Shown: piece after piece, positions 1 to 12,835 of the stretch
Layout of the letters: each line of letters opens with the position of its first letter
Position numbering within the stretch: position 1 is the first letter of the stretch
Assembly (NCBI GenBank): GCA_949357655.1
Contig: CASHTG010000001.1
Location: 4,216,001 to 4,280,000 of the forward strand
Length of the DNA: 64,000 nt
Source of the DNA: Parascedosporium putredinis
Lineage: Eukaryota > Ascomycota > Sordariomycetes > Microascales > Microascaceae
Direction of reading: 5' to 3'
The notes under the pieces: generated by a model
Seen by the model: the letters and a program-made list of their open reading frames with translations, nothing else
Databases searched by the model: none
What the model was told of the DNA's origin: nothing
Program-made: the position numbers and the translations under genes

Positions 1-950
1 GCGGGCCCCCTCTAGCCGCGTTCGCAGCACCCTTCTTCTTTTTTTTTTTCCCGGGGAGGGCCTCTCCGCCCTAGTGCCCGAAAGTCAAGCGCATCTTCGG
101 AGAGAGCGAGCAGGCACATGCCCAATATGAGGCACGGAATATCCTCGACTAATTGCTGTTTGTCTGAACAGTCCAAGATGAAAGTCGACTACGCTGCTCC
201 GTTGCCGGCCTCTTAGGGCCAAAACTAAAATTCTAGTCTCCGGCGATGCAGACCGCCATCGCTTCCCTCCCGTAGCATCAACAAATAAACTGAGGTACAG
301 AAAAAAATTAAAAGACGAGGGTCGGGATTCTCAGGAATGGCATGTATCCAAGGCTGTCGGGAGATCTCGAGGCTGAGGGACGGCAGCCGTCTTCAAGAGC
401 CGGTCACGGCTCCTTTAGCATGGGTGAACAAGCGTATTATGAGGATCGGTGCTTTGTTCCACAATACTACGCCGAGAGCAACCCGATCCCCTCATACTCG
501 ATGATGAGCTTACACGAGAGAGAAGATTTTCGCCGCATCCGCTCGAGGCTGTTTTCGACCTTTGAGTGAACCGACCGGTAACTTACATTTATCCACAAGG
601 TTGGCCACTGGGGGCAGCCCTGTGCTTGGGGGTTCCAGAGCTCGTCTAGAAGCGTTGCGGAGCAGCTATCAGGAAGATGGAAAATATTGAAGGAATATCC
701 TTTCAAGTCCGTAGTCTTGCAAGCTCGAACCACGGCCAGACGCAGGCTTGGCTTTTCACAAACAACCGCTCCCGCGACGATGTTCGACACCCCTTCTCCC
801 ACCCCCTCGTCGTCTTTCCCCCACACCACTGACATCACTGGCAGTCTGATGCTTTGGCGCTTACCCCCTTTGTACTGCCCAGGAGCTTGCATATTGTGGG
901 AGGGAGCAATCCTCCGGGTGGCCCCATGAAGCATATGTAATCAAGCCTTC

Positions 951-970
951 TTTTTTTTTTTTTTTTTTTT
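951..970. repeat. Poly-T run
   Basis: Twenty consecutive T. A simple homopolymer, possibly miscounted given the indel pattern elsewhere in the window. Confidence 0.95.
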
Positions 971-1825
971 CCTTCCTTGTCTCTTCTTTCTTTTGGGGCG
1001 TTTCCCTTGTCGTTTTGCACTGCTGTACACTTCATGACTATAGCTCGAGACTAGGGATGAGGTCTGCCAACAAGGGCGGGAAATTTCACGCCGAGGGCTC
1101 AACTGTGTCTAGCATAGACAAGCTTCATAAGGTCCACCATGGCTGGGGCTGGGTTCGCAGGGTGTGGCTGATGGGTTGGACATGCACGAGTCATTCACAA
1201 CAGGTCCATCAAACTATCAAACGGGAAATCCTTCTCTCTCGAGTGCCAAGGTTAGAAACGAAGGTTGATGGGCCTCGGGCCTAAATTCTTGTTCCCAGAT
1301 CCCTTGTGCACCATCAACCCAACGGACACTATAGAACAAGAAGGTATGTACCGATGACAAGGACCACCCTGCCCAAAATCACCCGAAGGAAGTGAAGGAG
1401 GTGATCATCGTCGCAGGAAGCAACAACCTTTCCCCTCCCCGAAACCATCGCAACTAGATCCAAATTTAGATTGCAATTGATCTTCTTGCTTCGTTGCGAA
1501 CGCACACCGCTTCCACACCAAACACACAAAGGCTGCCGGGTGGATCGTAACCGAGCAGGGGGTCAAGAGGAGCAAAACCGGCACGATGTCCTTAGTCGGA
1601 AATATCGGACCGTTCTGTTGGCGTCTGCAAACGCACACACTACATCCATGGTTTTGAAAATGAAGAGCAAGGTAGGTCGGGTGTCGGGAGAAACCGGGAT
1701 GCAGGCTGGGCGATATTTCGACGGCACGATACCACATACCCTCTCTGGACAAATGCGGTTTGGGTGGAGGTTGGGTTGGTTAGCCACCCAGATTCAAACC
1801 CCGCCAAACCAGACCACCACCACCC

Positions 1826-1848
1826 AAAAAAAAAAAAAAAAAAAAAAG
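1826..1848. repeat. Poly-A run
   Basis: Twenty-three consecutive A directly after a CCACCACC-type tract. Could be a simple homopolymer or the tail of an old retroposed sequence. No target-site duplication or retroelement body was recognised beside it. Confidence 0.9.
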
Positions 1849-2968
1849 GAAATGAATTCATGGCGTGGAAGGGTTGATTAGCAAAAGAAGGGTAGAACAC
1901 TTGCGGCATTAGCGCGGTCCCACAGCTCGGGGGAGGGGGAAGCCAGCCATTTTGGGGGAGCGGGCGGAAACCCCAGAGATAACGGAGCGGCCAGTGCATG
2001 CAGCGGCAGAGCGATATCAGTGCAATTGATGTTCAATCGAAAATTGATAGGTAATGGCAGATAGCGGACGAGATAAGCAATCAGGGCAGTGGGACCCACT
2101 CCCGGATGGGTCTGGTCGGACTGGGGTCAATGAGCGTTGATCGATTGGCTCGATTTCCAGAGTGGCCGAACCCTCCCTTTGAACAGGGGAAGGAGTGAGA
2201 AGAGAAGAGGGTCAGTGAGAGGGTCAGCCTGGTGTGGGGTCAGGAACATATTGCCTCCAACGGGAACGAGGCTTTCGACTTTCAACACTTTGTCTCGGTT
2301 CACCCGAACTCCTGCCGGTGGCAAGACACCCATCACACCTGTTTTTCCCGTCTCTTCGGGATGCTCCAGTCAGTGCCAACCGACATCCCGAATGGTCGGT
2401 TGCTGGTCGATTTTCTTTATCTCTCCTCCTCCCTCGCCGAAAGACAACAGCTGATTTGACTACCCCTTGTCTCCTCGGCAATCTTCTTTTGTTCGGACAA
2501 AGGGGGAGAGGGAGGATTCGGCAGAGAAGGGTGTGTCAAGATGCATCCAAAGAAGCAGGCCTGCCGAGTCTGTTGCCTAAATCCATTTGGGTCGGAGGAT
2601 ATATCTTCCTAGGAGGAACGAAAGGGCTCAATCATCTCCAGCTAACGACCCATGCATAGGTCTGGTTAGAGTGAAGAAGGAAAGGCGAGAATGGATATTA
2701 CCTTTCTTCATTGGGGCGACAGAGAAGTGTCTCGGCAGTCCCCTCTTGGTCTGTCCCTATAATCATCGTCATCGCAAAAAGGGTGAGGGTGCACAGCTCG
2801 CCTGATTACTCACTGCATGGCAGGTTTGATCAAAGAAGGAAGGGAGGAAGGCAAGACTTCTATATATACCCGATAGTTGGTTCAAGCACCAAGGTTTTCT
2901 CGGCTCCCGGAATCGCTGTTTTCTTCTGCGACAGGAGGACGCATGTACGCGTCCGGGGCGACAAACGC

Positions 2969-2971
<3 letters not shown>

Positions 2972-3022
<51 letters not shown>

Positions 3023-3064
3023 GTGCGCGAGAGAGACAGAGAGAGTGTGTGTACGTGTGTGTAT
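2972..3064. repeat. TG/CA dinucleotide microsatellite
   Basis: Twenty-three uninterrupted TG units (2972-3017) grade into interrupted TG/GA repeats up to about 3064. This produces false open frames of alternating Val-Cys or Thr-His on both strands. Confidence 0.97.
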
Positions 3065-6000
3065 GATACGCTTCTGATCTATTATTCCCCTCCCTCCTAT
3101 CTCGCAATCTAGACATGGCCTGCAAGCCGCCTGTGGCACAAGCCAAGCCAGGAAGGGGGCAAGGCGTCGTAGGTCGGGGCCTTATCTCGCTCCTATCCCG
3201 GGCGTCGCTGGGTGCCTTGTCCGAGGAGAAACCATGCCCATCCGTTTCAGACCGACACCAATCTGGGCCTGAGCCTCTGGCCTTTGTGCAGGGCTGGATC
3301 GGGGAGGAGGTCCTACTTTCCTTCTTCGTTATCCAAGGCGTGGAGGGATTGGCAGTAGGATATGCCCGCTTGGGAAAGTATCACCATCATCATGCGCTTC
3401 GCCCTGTGTTACCCGCCCCTTCTGATTGCTGTCCCCTTCTTGAGAGTGGACGCACAAAGTACGTGATGCCCAAACTCCGAACCAGCAGGACGTTGAGTAC
3501 GCAGGCAACGGGCAGGCTAGCCCTGCATCTCCCTAACGGGGTCTAGAAAGAGCCAAGAATCCGGGTGCGATTCTAGACAAGCTGGGGTATGGAGGGCTGG
3601 GGTTGGCCACAGGCAGGCGAGCATCTTATCTGTGGATGTATATCCTGCACCGGCAGCGGGTTTTCGGGTTCCCCGGCCGCCGACTCCCGTCAGCCCTTTT
3701 CCTGCAGACGAGCATTATGATACCGTCAAGACGAAACATGGCGTGAGCTATCTTGATTTGTTTGGCCCTCTGCTTTTTGTCTTGATAGACGGCCTACCCA
3801 ACAAGTGGTCTGCAATGATATGATGTTGAGGTCCCTTATCCACCTAGTCTTGGCTCGTTTGCTTTTTTTTCTTCTTCCTCTTGTCCTCTTGTCCTCTTTT
3901 TCATTCATGTTTCTTTCTTTCTTTCCTTTTCCTCCTCCCCTGACTACCCACGCCGATAAGCTGTGGTAAGCTCCAACAGAGCGCGAAGAATCTTGACATA
4001 TAAGAACCGCGAGTGCCTCCCACTCAAGGATGACGTTGGGTCTTATACCATACGGGGGGCATCGGGCCTGACATGGTCTCCATGGTCTCCGCCCTGCTCC
4101 ACGACTTCTCTTAACGCTAGGAATCGACCACGAGGTTGCCATAAACGAGGATCCTACGCCAGGAAGAAGAGAAGGCTGCTATATCCGAAGCCAAGACCAA
4201 GGGGCCGGCGCCCAAGGGATCACGCGGGCTTGTACTCCCTGGTGATGCACATCGAATGCATCGGCACGCCGCAGATATTCCCGAAATGTAGAGGGAGGAC
4301 ACCCCGATCCATCTAGGCATGGACTCTGCAAGGTCTCAGCGCGGGACTTGGGAGGAAACGACCGAAGTTGATAGCCAGCAGTTTCCCGGGCCGAGCCAGA
4401 ACCCAGCAGTCTTTTCCGTACACGATCGAAAGCAAGAGACCCGAGTTTCCAAATTACAAACGAGTCGCCCCGAACATATCGATCGCATGCCCCCGAATCG
4501 CGGTTCCTAGCGATATACTCTATATGTCCCCGGCTCGAAGCGGTGGCTACATTTTCTTCTGTTGCCATCTGCAGGCTTGATACCTCGACTAGTAGACACT
4601 GCAAAGCTGCGGAAAGACGAAGGGCAGCCCCGACAAGAGATGATGAGCGGCGGTCCGACTTGCCGGCAGGGGCGGATTATTCTCGTCTTGCCCCAGATAC
4701 TAGAAAAGAGCTGAGACAATAGTGAGGCTACGGGTAGATACCGTGATCGGGTTACTATCGACACTTTAGTTGTACGGGCGGTCCAAAAGCGTTGGTGAGG
4801 TTCAGTTAAGAAGGGGCATATTGGCAGAAGAGGCATCCAGTCCCAGGGACGCGTGTCCGAACTCATAATATCCCTAAATCGGGTTCAAGGCTCTGACAGG
4901 GCCGAAAGAAGAGTGTCTAGAGAGATGCGGGGTCCATCTGATATTCTACGTGTCGTTGGAAATCCCCAGTCCTCTCATTGACATGGCCTTTGCCCTTCCG
5001 AGGAAAGCCCAACGGTACGGAACCGGCCGCTGTCGCCCGAGCAGCTGGAACCTTTTCGAGGGGGCCCAGTTACGCGGCCCCGCCCCTGAAGCACTGAGCT
5101 GCAAATTCCATATGTATCATCCCGCTGCCGTGTTTAACGGCGCGTGTGCATTCGCCCGGACGCTCGCCCGGACGCTCGAAGAATCGGCTTGGTCGACCCC
5201 TGTGGCCAGAATAAGAAGGTATTGCAGTCGTCAAGATACCCGGGGATTGATGGAATCGCCGCGGAAATGCTGGCAAATACGTTTAAAATCGCCAAGGGGC
5301 CAAGCACCGGGTTCGGTAAGAGTTTTTGTCTGGCTGCGGCGCCAATGTCCCAATACATCCAATACATTGGATTGTGGTTGGCTTGGCAGACATGCCGGGC
5401 TTTGCTGGGCTTTGCTGTTCAGAGACGAGATGGCCGCAAGGAAGGAGGCGTAGGAGTTCAAGGTAACAGTGCCCGGGTTCAAGGGAAGGAACAATGCACA
5501 GGTACAGTTAATACGGGAGAAGGAATGAAAAACATGGGAAGGAAAAAAGTCCCCTCACGAGAGAAGAAAACAACTATTGATGGCTCTCTGCGACGGGATT
5601 GGTCAGAGAGGGTGGGCTTGATCTTATCAATCAGGACGGGTTGCAGAGCTAGACCCCATCAGTGAAGAATAGTGGCACGACGATGGACACAACCCTCGTC
5701 CGCCAAGAGCGAGGTAGGAGTATTTGCCCAGATTGCCGGCTGTGTTTCTCGTTTTTTTTTCTCTCTTTTCTTCCCCTCTCCATTGTTCTTGATCTTGGAT
5801 TGGAAGCTAAGAGACCTGGGGCTTCTTGGTCTCTCAATCTTTCCCTTTTCACAAGAAGGGGGCGCGATGAGGCCAGGCCTTGTATCGAACCCGAGAGCCG
5901 ATTGGGTACACCGGACAAATGATGTCTGGAAACGCCCCAAGAACTTAATCACGTCAGTCCAACAAGACAACAGTGTAATGATGGATCATCCATGGCTTTG

Positions 6001-6673
6001 AAATGGCTCCGTTTAGACTATTTCCCACCCAAATAAGAAGCTAGAATCAAACAAAAGAATGAAAAGAATGGAATAGACGGAATGCTGTCCTTGTTCAATT
6101 CCTTCCCCTGCCTGAGGGCCTGGCGAGGGCCCAATAACTACTATGTTCAAAGTAGATTTGCAGCCCCCTGGAGACGAACCGAGAAAAAGGGCCCTAAAGA
6201 GCTCACATGGGCCCACTCTGACAGGCCCACCCCGCACCAACGAGCCAACCCCGCGCACCGAATCCGGCGCCCAGCACTGGCCGTGCTCATATGATTGCCA
6301 CACCAAGCACTGATCACAGGGGAAAAGCACGCTCGCAACCGATGGCGGCCACTTGTAGGAACTTCGCGAAGCCCGGGGGTTCAACTCCCAAAAGAAAACA
6401 TTACGTACCTGTACTGACTATACCCTTGGGAGCCCGCTCCTGAAACCTCTAGGTCCTCTTTCTACTTCCTCTTCTTTTCTCCTCTTTCCTTTTTTTTTCT
6501 CTCGTCGTTGTACGTTTGAGGTGTTTCCTTTTATTTTTCCAATCCTTCACAAAACCATTGATCGTGCCTGGTTATTTGTCCAGCCGCGGGTTCGAAACCA
6601 CCAAGCCCTCTAAAGAAAAGCATCGCCAACACCGCGCCCCGAGACTAGCCGGCACCCCCTTCCCTACGCAACC

Positions 6674-7548
6674 ATGAAGTCCCTCCTCGCCCTCGCCGCC
6701 ACCCTCCCCTGGCGCTCGCCTCGCCCACCCCCGCCAACGCCCCTCCCCGGGCCACCGCATCCCCACCGCCCACGAGTCCGCCGTCATGGGCCGCCGCATG
6801 CTCGCCCTCTCCAAGCTCGCCGACTTCGCCACCGTCTTCCTCCGACCGCCGCCGCAGCAGCAGCAGCGCCGCCGTCTCCGCCGTCTCGTCTGCCGAAGAG
6901 GACGAGCGCCTCGACGCCTCCCTCGCCCGGCCCGACGGCCTCGCCGGCCTCCCTATCGACATGATGGACTACTACGCCGACTGCGAAGACGCCGGCAACC
7001 CCACCGTCCTCAACATCAAGATCGCCACCACCTTTCGCAACGCCGCCGCCGGCTCCAACGTCTCCTTCTCCCTCCGCTGGACGCCCCTTACCCCCGGCCC
7101 GCCGCATCCGCGTCACCTTTGGGATCGCCTGTCCGGCGCCGTCGCCTCCCTCTTGGGCTCCGCCTCTCCTGCTGCTCCCACCACCCTCCCGGACACCGTC
7201 CCCTACAGCGCTGCCAACCTGCCCCGCATGAGCCTCATCGGCCACTTTGAGCCCATCACCCCCGACGAGACCTCGTACGCGGACCTCGCCTCCTGCTTCG
7301 TCAACACCCACTCCGACGCCAAGTACTGGCTCCCCGGCAACGTCATCCACCAATCTAGCTGGGCCAGGCTCGTCGTCGAGCAGGTCTACTGGGTCGGCGG
7401 CTTCGGCGACAGGGCCTACATCGGCTGGCTCCCCATCGAGGACTGGAGGGGCGTCACCAGGGAGGAGTGGGAGTCCATCAAGCTCCCCGGCGAGGAAAGG
7501 GACTGGAAGGAGTGGGCTCTCGAGGAGCCCAAGGAATGGGATCTATAA
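6674..7548 (+). CDS. Secreted CREG-like / pyridoxamine-phosphate-oxidase-like protein
   Basis: The encoded protein resembles the fungal CREG family (Pfam Pyrid_oxidase_2, a split-barrel FMN-binding-like fold). Family members are secreted or lysosomal/vacuolar glycoproteins whose enzymatic role is not established. The start ATG opens a signal-peptide-like hydrophobic segment (MKSLLALAA). A PTAHESAVMGRRM block follows, then IDMMDYYADC, TTFRNAAAGSNVS, KYWLPGN and VYWVGGFGDRAYIGWLP, all in family order. The frame is broken three times: near 6706-6709 (one C short), 6755-6757 (one short) and 6839-6840 (two short). Allowing for four missing bases gives 293 codons, a normal length for the family. 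No intron is needed. It converges with the gene at 8399-11379. Identification is strong; biochemical function is not known. Confidence 0.85.
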
Positions 7549-8398
7549 GACATGGGTTAGAGAGTGATAGAGAGCGTCAAGAGAGTGCGTTTGTTGCCAC
7601 TTACAGCGAGAAGAGAGAGGAATAAGCAATCGCGTGGGGTTGTACAAAGTACAGTGCTATGTACCACAACAGCCATTTGGTGAGACGAGACCATGTTTTT
7701 AGAAATAGCTATGGATCTCTCGCCATGAGCCGAACTCCAGTTGCTAGTGTTCCCGTTTAGATGTTGATAATATACAAATACTCGCCCAAACCCCCTTGCT
7801 CACATTGCCACTTTTCACAAGGCTCCCGACATCAATTACCATCAATATGCACGCACAGCCTACGTTATCTCATGAGAAGACAGCCTAGGATGCAAAGGAG
7901 TATACTCCCGCCAACCTCAACGTTTTACATTGTTACTATATTTTCATACACATATTTTGAGAAATCAACGGTTGAAGAATAAAATATATTATCGAGGGGG
8001 CCAGAGGAAAAATTACAAAAGAAAGAAAAAAATCACCCGTTTCTTCTTCAAACGGGATCTCATATCGTCATAAAGCCCAATGATATCTTTGCTTCCCTTC
8101 GTCACAAACACACACACACACACACACCAAAAAACAAAGAGGAAGAATAGAGAGGGGAAACGAGAAGCCGGACGCAGTCGCCGCAGCCTCTTTCCAACGC
8201 TCGCCTTCGTTCCTTTTATAAACTAAACAGAGGAGATCTCGTACAGCGAGCTATGCAAAAAGTCCACACTCAAGACGTAGAGGCTCGTTGGCATCCCCGC
8301 CTCCTGTGAAAATGCATCTTGCATCCAAGGGCCAAGCATAAAATCTATGGCAAAGGAGAATATAGATTAAAGCGGGGAGAGTCCAGCAGGCGCCATCC
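7549..8398. other. Convergent 3' intergenic region
   Basis: Holds the 3' flanks of two converging genes. A CA dinucleotide run lies at about 8109-8127. AT content is higher than in the flanking coding DNA and no credible open frame is present. Confidence 0.6.
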
Positions 8399-11379
8399 TT
8401 AATCGACTCGGATGATGACCTTCCAGTCCAAGGCACCGGCCTCCCGGATAGCGCAAGCCAGACAGCCCCTGCGCCTCCTACTCACGAGTGCGTTCCATCC
8501 CTTCTCGGCACAGATAGCTCGGGCGAGAATTTCAAGGTCAGAGCCGAATTGCCGTCTCCGAGTCTCCATGTACATTGTACGCGCCGCACGGCCTGGGTGG
8601 CTCCTTGCCAGGTCCGCGCCGAAGCTGGTTGTCGACGAACCCGATGAGCTAGAAGCTGGCGTGAGAATGGGATCTAGGGAGTTAATGACGCCACCACCAT
8701 GAGCATCTGCGGTAAGCGGGGATGTCGGAGTGGGATCCGTGGGAGCATTTCGGGGAAAGTTAGTGATGCAGTCAATGATGAGGACGCTGGGTGGTTTGTT
8801 CTGCGCCGGCGTAAGGCTCGGCAATCTTGCGGCCGGCGTGTTGTTGAGAAGAGCGTCTAGCGTTTCCGACCTCCGCTGGAAGAGGTCGGAGAGATGGATG
8901 ACGGTGTATGTGAAAACTTGTGAAGTGGATGACCTATATGACGCAACAAGCGCCTGTTAGCATTCGTAGAGACAAAGAACATCAAGGGGAAGGGCGGGAG
9001 AAGGGCGGGAGTCCTCGTACCTGTGACGTTGGCGGTGGTTGAAATCCGACCGGGCGTGGGGCCGCTCCCCGAGACATCAATGTGCTGGATCGTGGGGCTG
9101 GACGGAGACTTGACAAACTTGACATAGGGCGAAGGGACGCAGGGATGGGCAGTAACAAAGTACACCTCTTTGGAAAGAGCAATGGTGTGTTCGACAGCGG
9201 CACTGTCGCCATCCATGCTGGCCGAGAACGTCATAGACGAGGGGTATGTCTCGATCTTGGACGCGCCGTTCGCGCCATCAAAGGGGAATCCATCGCCGTT
9301 CTCCTCGGTAGGTGAGGGCGTGGTCTCGAGCGGATCTGTAGGAATGTTCAAGTCCAAAGACTGGAGGTGGAAGCTAGCAAAAGGCGGAGGAGTGATGTAA
9401 TTGTCCTCGACGGGAATGATGAAATCCGCAGGGAAAACGAAGGCGGGATCGGCATTGCCAAGCACATCAGAGTCTCTCTCGACATTATGCTTGTCCCACA
9501 AGCGGGCCTTTTACCCGTCTTTTCGGCTTCTCCTGCACAAGTATAGTATTAGCATCCCTCATTCCTCTCGTGATGGTGATGGGCTAGATGTTGTGGGGTG
9601 CCCGATTTCGTTTGTCTTTCCCTCTTCACCACAAGGGTAGAGGTGAAAGAAAGGGAAGGAGAAGATAAAACTTACCAGGTATCTCATCCACCGCAACGTT
9701 GAACCAACCGTCGGAGAAGCCACTGGGGATCACATCACTGGAAATCCAGCCCATGCACTCGGCCGACCCCCTTCCGGCAGCGAGGACCCTTCCCACGATG
9801 CAAGAGGTGCTCCAAAAGCTCTTGCCGTGATACACGAATCCGCCCGCCAGATTGGCAACAGGGCCGAGCGCCTGCATCGCGCCCTTGTCGTTCTCGAGGA
9901 GGGTAGCCATGAGGAAGTGGCTGACGCAGTCTCCGGGGAGCACCAGGCCTGAAATGTACGATTTCGACAGCCATCCTTGGCGATTAAGCGTGGCTTGCAC
10001 CTTGCGCCGGCGTAGACGCAAAGATTTCGCATTGTGTTTCCGGGCCGACGCGCTCGTCTGGGGCCGTGGCAGATCGCCCAACGACGTCCTCGGGGTACCC
10101 GAAACAGGGGTGGAATTGTTGACGGTCCGGGCGAGGTCCATGATTCGCGCTTCGTAGGCGTCGATATCCGGCCAGCGCAGCTTTCGGGCGAATTGGGTAA
10201 GGCCGTCAATCTGTCTTTCGCCGTGCATGCCTTTCACCGTGTAAGCGGCCATCTTGCCGTCTTGGTGACTCTTTGTGCGACGGTGGCTTCGGAGAGTCAT
10301 CCTCTCCGTCAGCGCGGCAAGCCATCCGATTGGGTTGTGGTGGTGGTCCTTGGGCACCGCCAAATCAGTATCCTTCTTTAGGACTTCAATGTTCTCGAGC
10401 CAGACGCGAGCGAGGATGAGCGACCATTTCACAGTGACGTTGGCGTCTCTCTCGAAGCGGCGAACGTCCTCTGGGTGGATGCTCTCGACGCCAAGCTCTT
10501 CGCCCGCGGTGATGGCGTCTAGGCGGATCAGCAGCTCGCACGCGAGCAGAACCTGAAGAAGGAGCCAAAATCTTTCCTGGATGCACTCGCTGATGCTATC
10601 GGCGTCGGTGATGGAAGAGCCGTCTGCGATTTCGTCGCCGCCGTCGACGGTGCCCCAAAGGACCTGACCTAGCCTGATGCGCCATTCGAGGCGGGAAAAG
10701 TCGCACCAGACATTGGGCGCCGCGAGAACCTTGATTAGAGCCTGTATCTGCACGACGAGGCTGTACGGATCGCCGTGGTCGATGATGCGGTTCGGCGGGT
10801 GCAAAATGTGGAGGAAGAGGTCGTTGTACAGCTCGCTCGACATGTCGCGGCTCAAGAGACCGTCTTTGTACCGCTTGCCATTCTTGATGAGTTGGTCCAA
10901 AACAAAGTCCTCACGCAGGAAGCGTAGGCCATCTTTGGACGATACAAGCTTCTGGCGATGCTCAAGAACGATGTGCGATTTGCAACCGAGGCTGCCGAAA
11001 CCGAATTGCTCCTCTTGCAAAGAGTCGGACACGGACAGCTCGAGGGCTGCTTGATAACCAATCGTGCCCTTTTCAAGCCGAGCATGCTGAGCATGCTGGG
11101 CCGTTCGCGGCACCTGGGGTAAAAGTGGGCCCTTGCTTTATCGAGGAGGCATTGGAGTTGCGACGAGCCCCCGGGTTATATGGGGCCAGGCGGTGGCGCA
11201 TCTCCAGGCGTGGTTCTCGATTTGGGTGTGGTCGGTCAAGTCACGGATGGGAAGCTCCTCGTCCCAGGGGAAAGCGACGGAGGGATGGGGGCGCCAGTGT
11301 TGTGGCCCTCGGAGCGGGCAAAGTACTGAGGGGCCCCGGAGAAGAGCCTCTCGATCTCGAAGTCGGTAAGGGTGGTCAT
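8399..11379 (-). CDS. Conserved filamentous-fungal protein, function unknown (about 918 aa)
   Basis: Three exons on the minus strand: 11379-9676, 9532-9021 and 8933-8399, with donors GTAAGT and GTACGA. The start is the ATG at 11379 (MTTLTDFEIERLFS). Landmarks in order are FYPRCRERPSMLSMLG, FSRLEWRIRLGQVLWG, WLSKSYISGLVLPGD, SFWSTSCIVGRVLAAG, AECMGWISSD, VYFVTAHPCVPSP and the C-terminal GCLACAIREAG..WKVIIRVD. I recognise these as typical of Pezizomycotina proteins of unknown function but cannot assign a domain. Five frame breaks are seen, near 11281-11284, 11139-11150 (two bases), 11068-11073, 9509-9512 and 8913-8916. Adding the six inferred missing bases makes the exons sum to 919 codons with matching splice phases. 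A middle segment near 10,000-10,050 is basic and may contain a nuclear localisation signal, which is inference only. Confidence 0.75.
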
Positions 11380-12835
11380 GATTCGGTCCAGCTTCAGGAC
11401 TGGTTTAGGAGGAGGCCCATTCGCCTGTTCGCTACCCGGGGAGGTGGTGAAGGGAGAGGCTTGTTGGCATTGAGGGGAGACTTGGGGGATAGAGGAGTCT
11501 CGGGAGAGGCCTGGTATTCGGCGGAAGAATACAACGGACCAATGAGTTAGCCGGGAAATTCGGTGTCCGAAATATCAATGAGGAAGGATATTTGTCAAGG
11601 TGGGAGGGGATGAGGGTTATCAAAAAAATAGTTCAAAGGAAAGAAGGCGTGGGAAGACGACAATGTGTTCGCGTGATGGGTGGGTGAAGAGCACTTGCAG
11701 CACACAGCACACAGCATACAGCACACAGCACGATAGAAGGGGAGGTCTCGCGTGCAAGCGGTCAGAGAAAGAACGGACGATGTGTGGTTCAAGGCGATTG
11801 GACAACGGGAAGCTATCAGAGGGGAATGGGATCCAAGGTGCTGGGGTAAGACGGGAAGGGGAAGCGGGAGGTGTTCTACACTGGGACGTCGGGGCGGCGG
11901 CAGCAACCAGAGGTTGCAGAATGTTGAGGATGAATGCCAACCAGGTCTAATATACGAGTACAGGTAGGCCTGGTGGCATCACGAAGGAGAGTCGGAAGAG
12001 GTCAATGTGACGAGGACCCGCCAAGAATTGAGAAGGGTCAAGCAAAGGTCAAGGGGAGGGGAGGGTGAGGTGAGTGAGGTGAGGGGAGGGGTACAACAAG
12101 AAGGGCCGGCAACAGGACAGGGATGGGTGAGCACAGGCCAAGGAGGAATGACGGACCAGCGATTCTCGGGATTGATCGAGACGTCAACGAGTATTCCACT
12201 GACTACTGCTGCCAGGAGAAAGAGAAAGGGAGGGGCCAAAGGGGGCAAAGGCAAAAAGACAAAGGCTCGGGCACTGGAGGAAGTGCACGCGCTCGTCAAG
12301 GAATAATAGGACCAGGTCGGTCTCGGTGGCTCGACATGGGAACAAGGAAGGTGGGCGTGTGATTCAAGACAATTTTGCGCAAGGACGAAGCATGATGCAG
12401 TTTTTTGGTGAGGGAAAGGAAGGGGGGTATTATTGTCCCTGGAATCTACTCAGATCCGGCAAGGAGGCATGCGTAGCCGGGAAGGTTGAGCGATAGTGTA
12501 GCGTGCATGCAATGTACTAATTGATCAATCATCGGTGGAGGCTAGGGAGAATTGGCGGGGAAGGGGGAAGGGGGTGTGGGAGCTGAGGGAAGTGATTTGA
12601 TGGGAATGCACCAATGTTGCGGGGAGCATGACCAGCTTGGTTGGGGAGGTTGATGAGTTGAGGGGGGCGAGGAAGCATTCGATCAGACGACGGCCGGGTC
12701 CGTCCCAAAAGGCAGGGAAAAAGGACAAATAGAAAAAGGAAAGAAGGAAAAGAAAAAAAGAAAAAGTCTCATGGCGGGGGCAATGCGCGGGATGTTGATG
12801 GCCTGATGACGAAAGGGGATCAGCAGAGAACTTAC
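11380..12835. other. 5' flank of the unknown-function gene
   Basis: No credible gene. On the minus strand this DNA is strongly pyrimidine-rich, as expected for a long fungal leader or promoter. A CACAGCA/CACACAG repeat lies at about 11697-11731. It may also contain an intron or later exons of the gene whose first exon ends at 12836; none could be identified. Confidence 0.45.

Larger units (their letters stand above)
1..6673. other. Intergenic, no supportable gene
   Basis: Open frames here are short (173 aa at most), lack recognisable domains and lack the G/C-ending codon preference of the real genes. The stretch holds a 20-T run (951-970), a 23-A run (1826-1848), a long TG microsatellite (2972-3064), a pyrimidine-rich tract (about 3865-3935) and a direct duplication of a 12-13-bp unit near 5153-5178. 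A heavily frameshifted gene could be missed. Confidence 0.5.

Noticed and set aside
6784..7353. 189-codon minus-strand frame
   Set aside because: Antisense to the CREG-like gene, composed of Gly/Val/Ala repeats.
11138..11140. In-frame TAA in the unknown 918-aa gene
   Set aside because: It is in frame only if a nearby two-base loss is ignored; the conserved FYPRCRERPSM block continues in another frame across it.
11697..11731. CACAGCA repeats as a possible CRISPR-like array
   Set aside because: Units are 5-8 bp, contiguous and without spacers: a simple tandem repeat.
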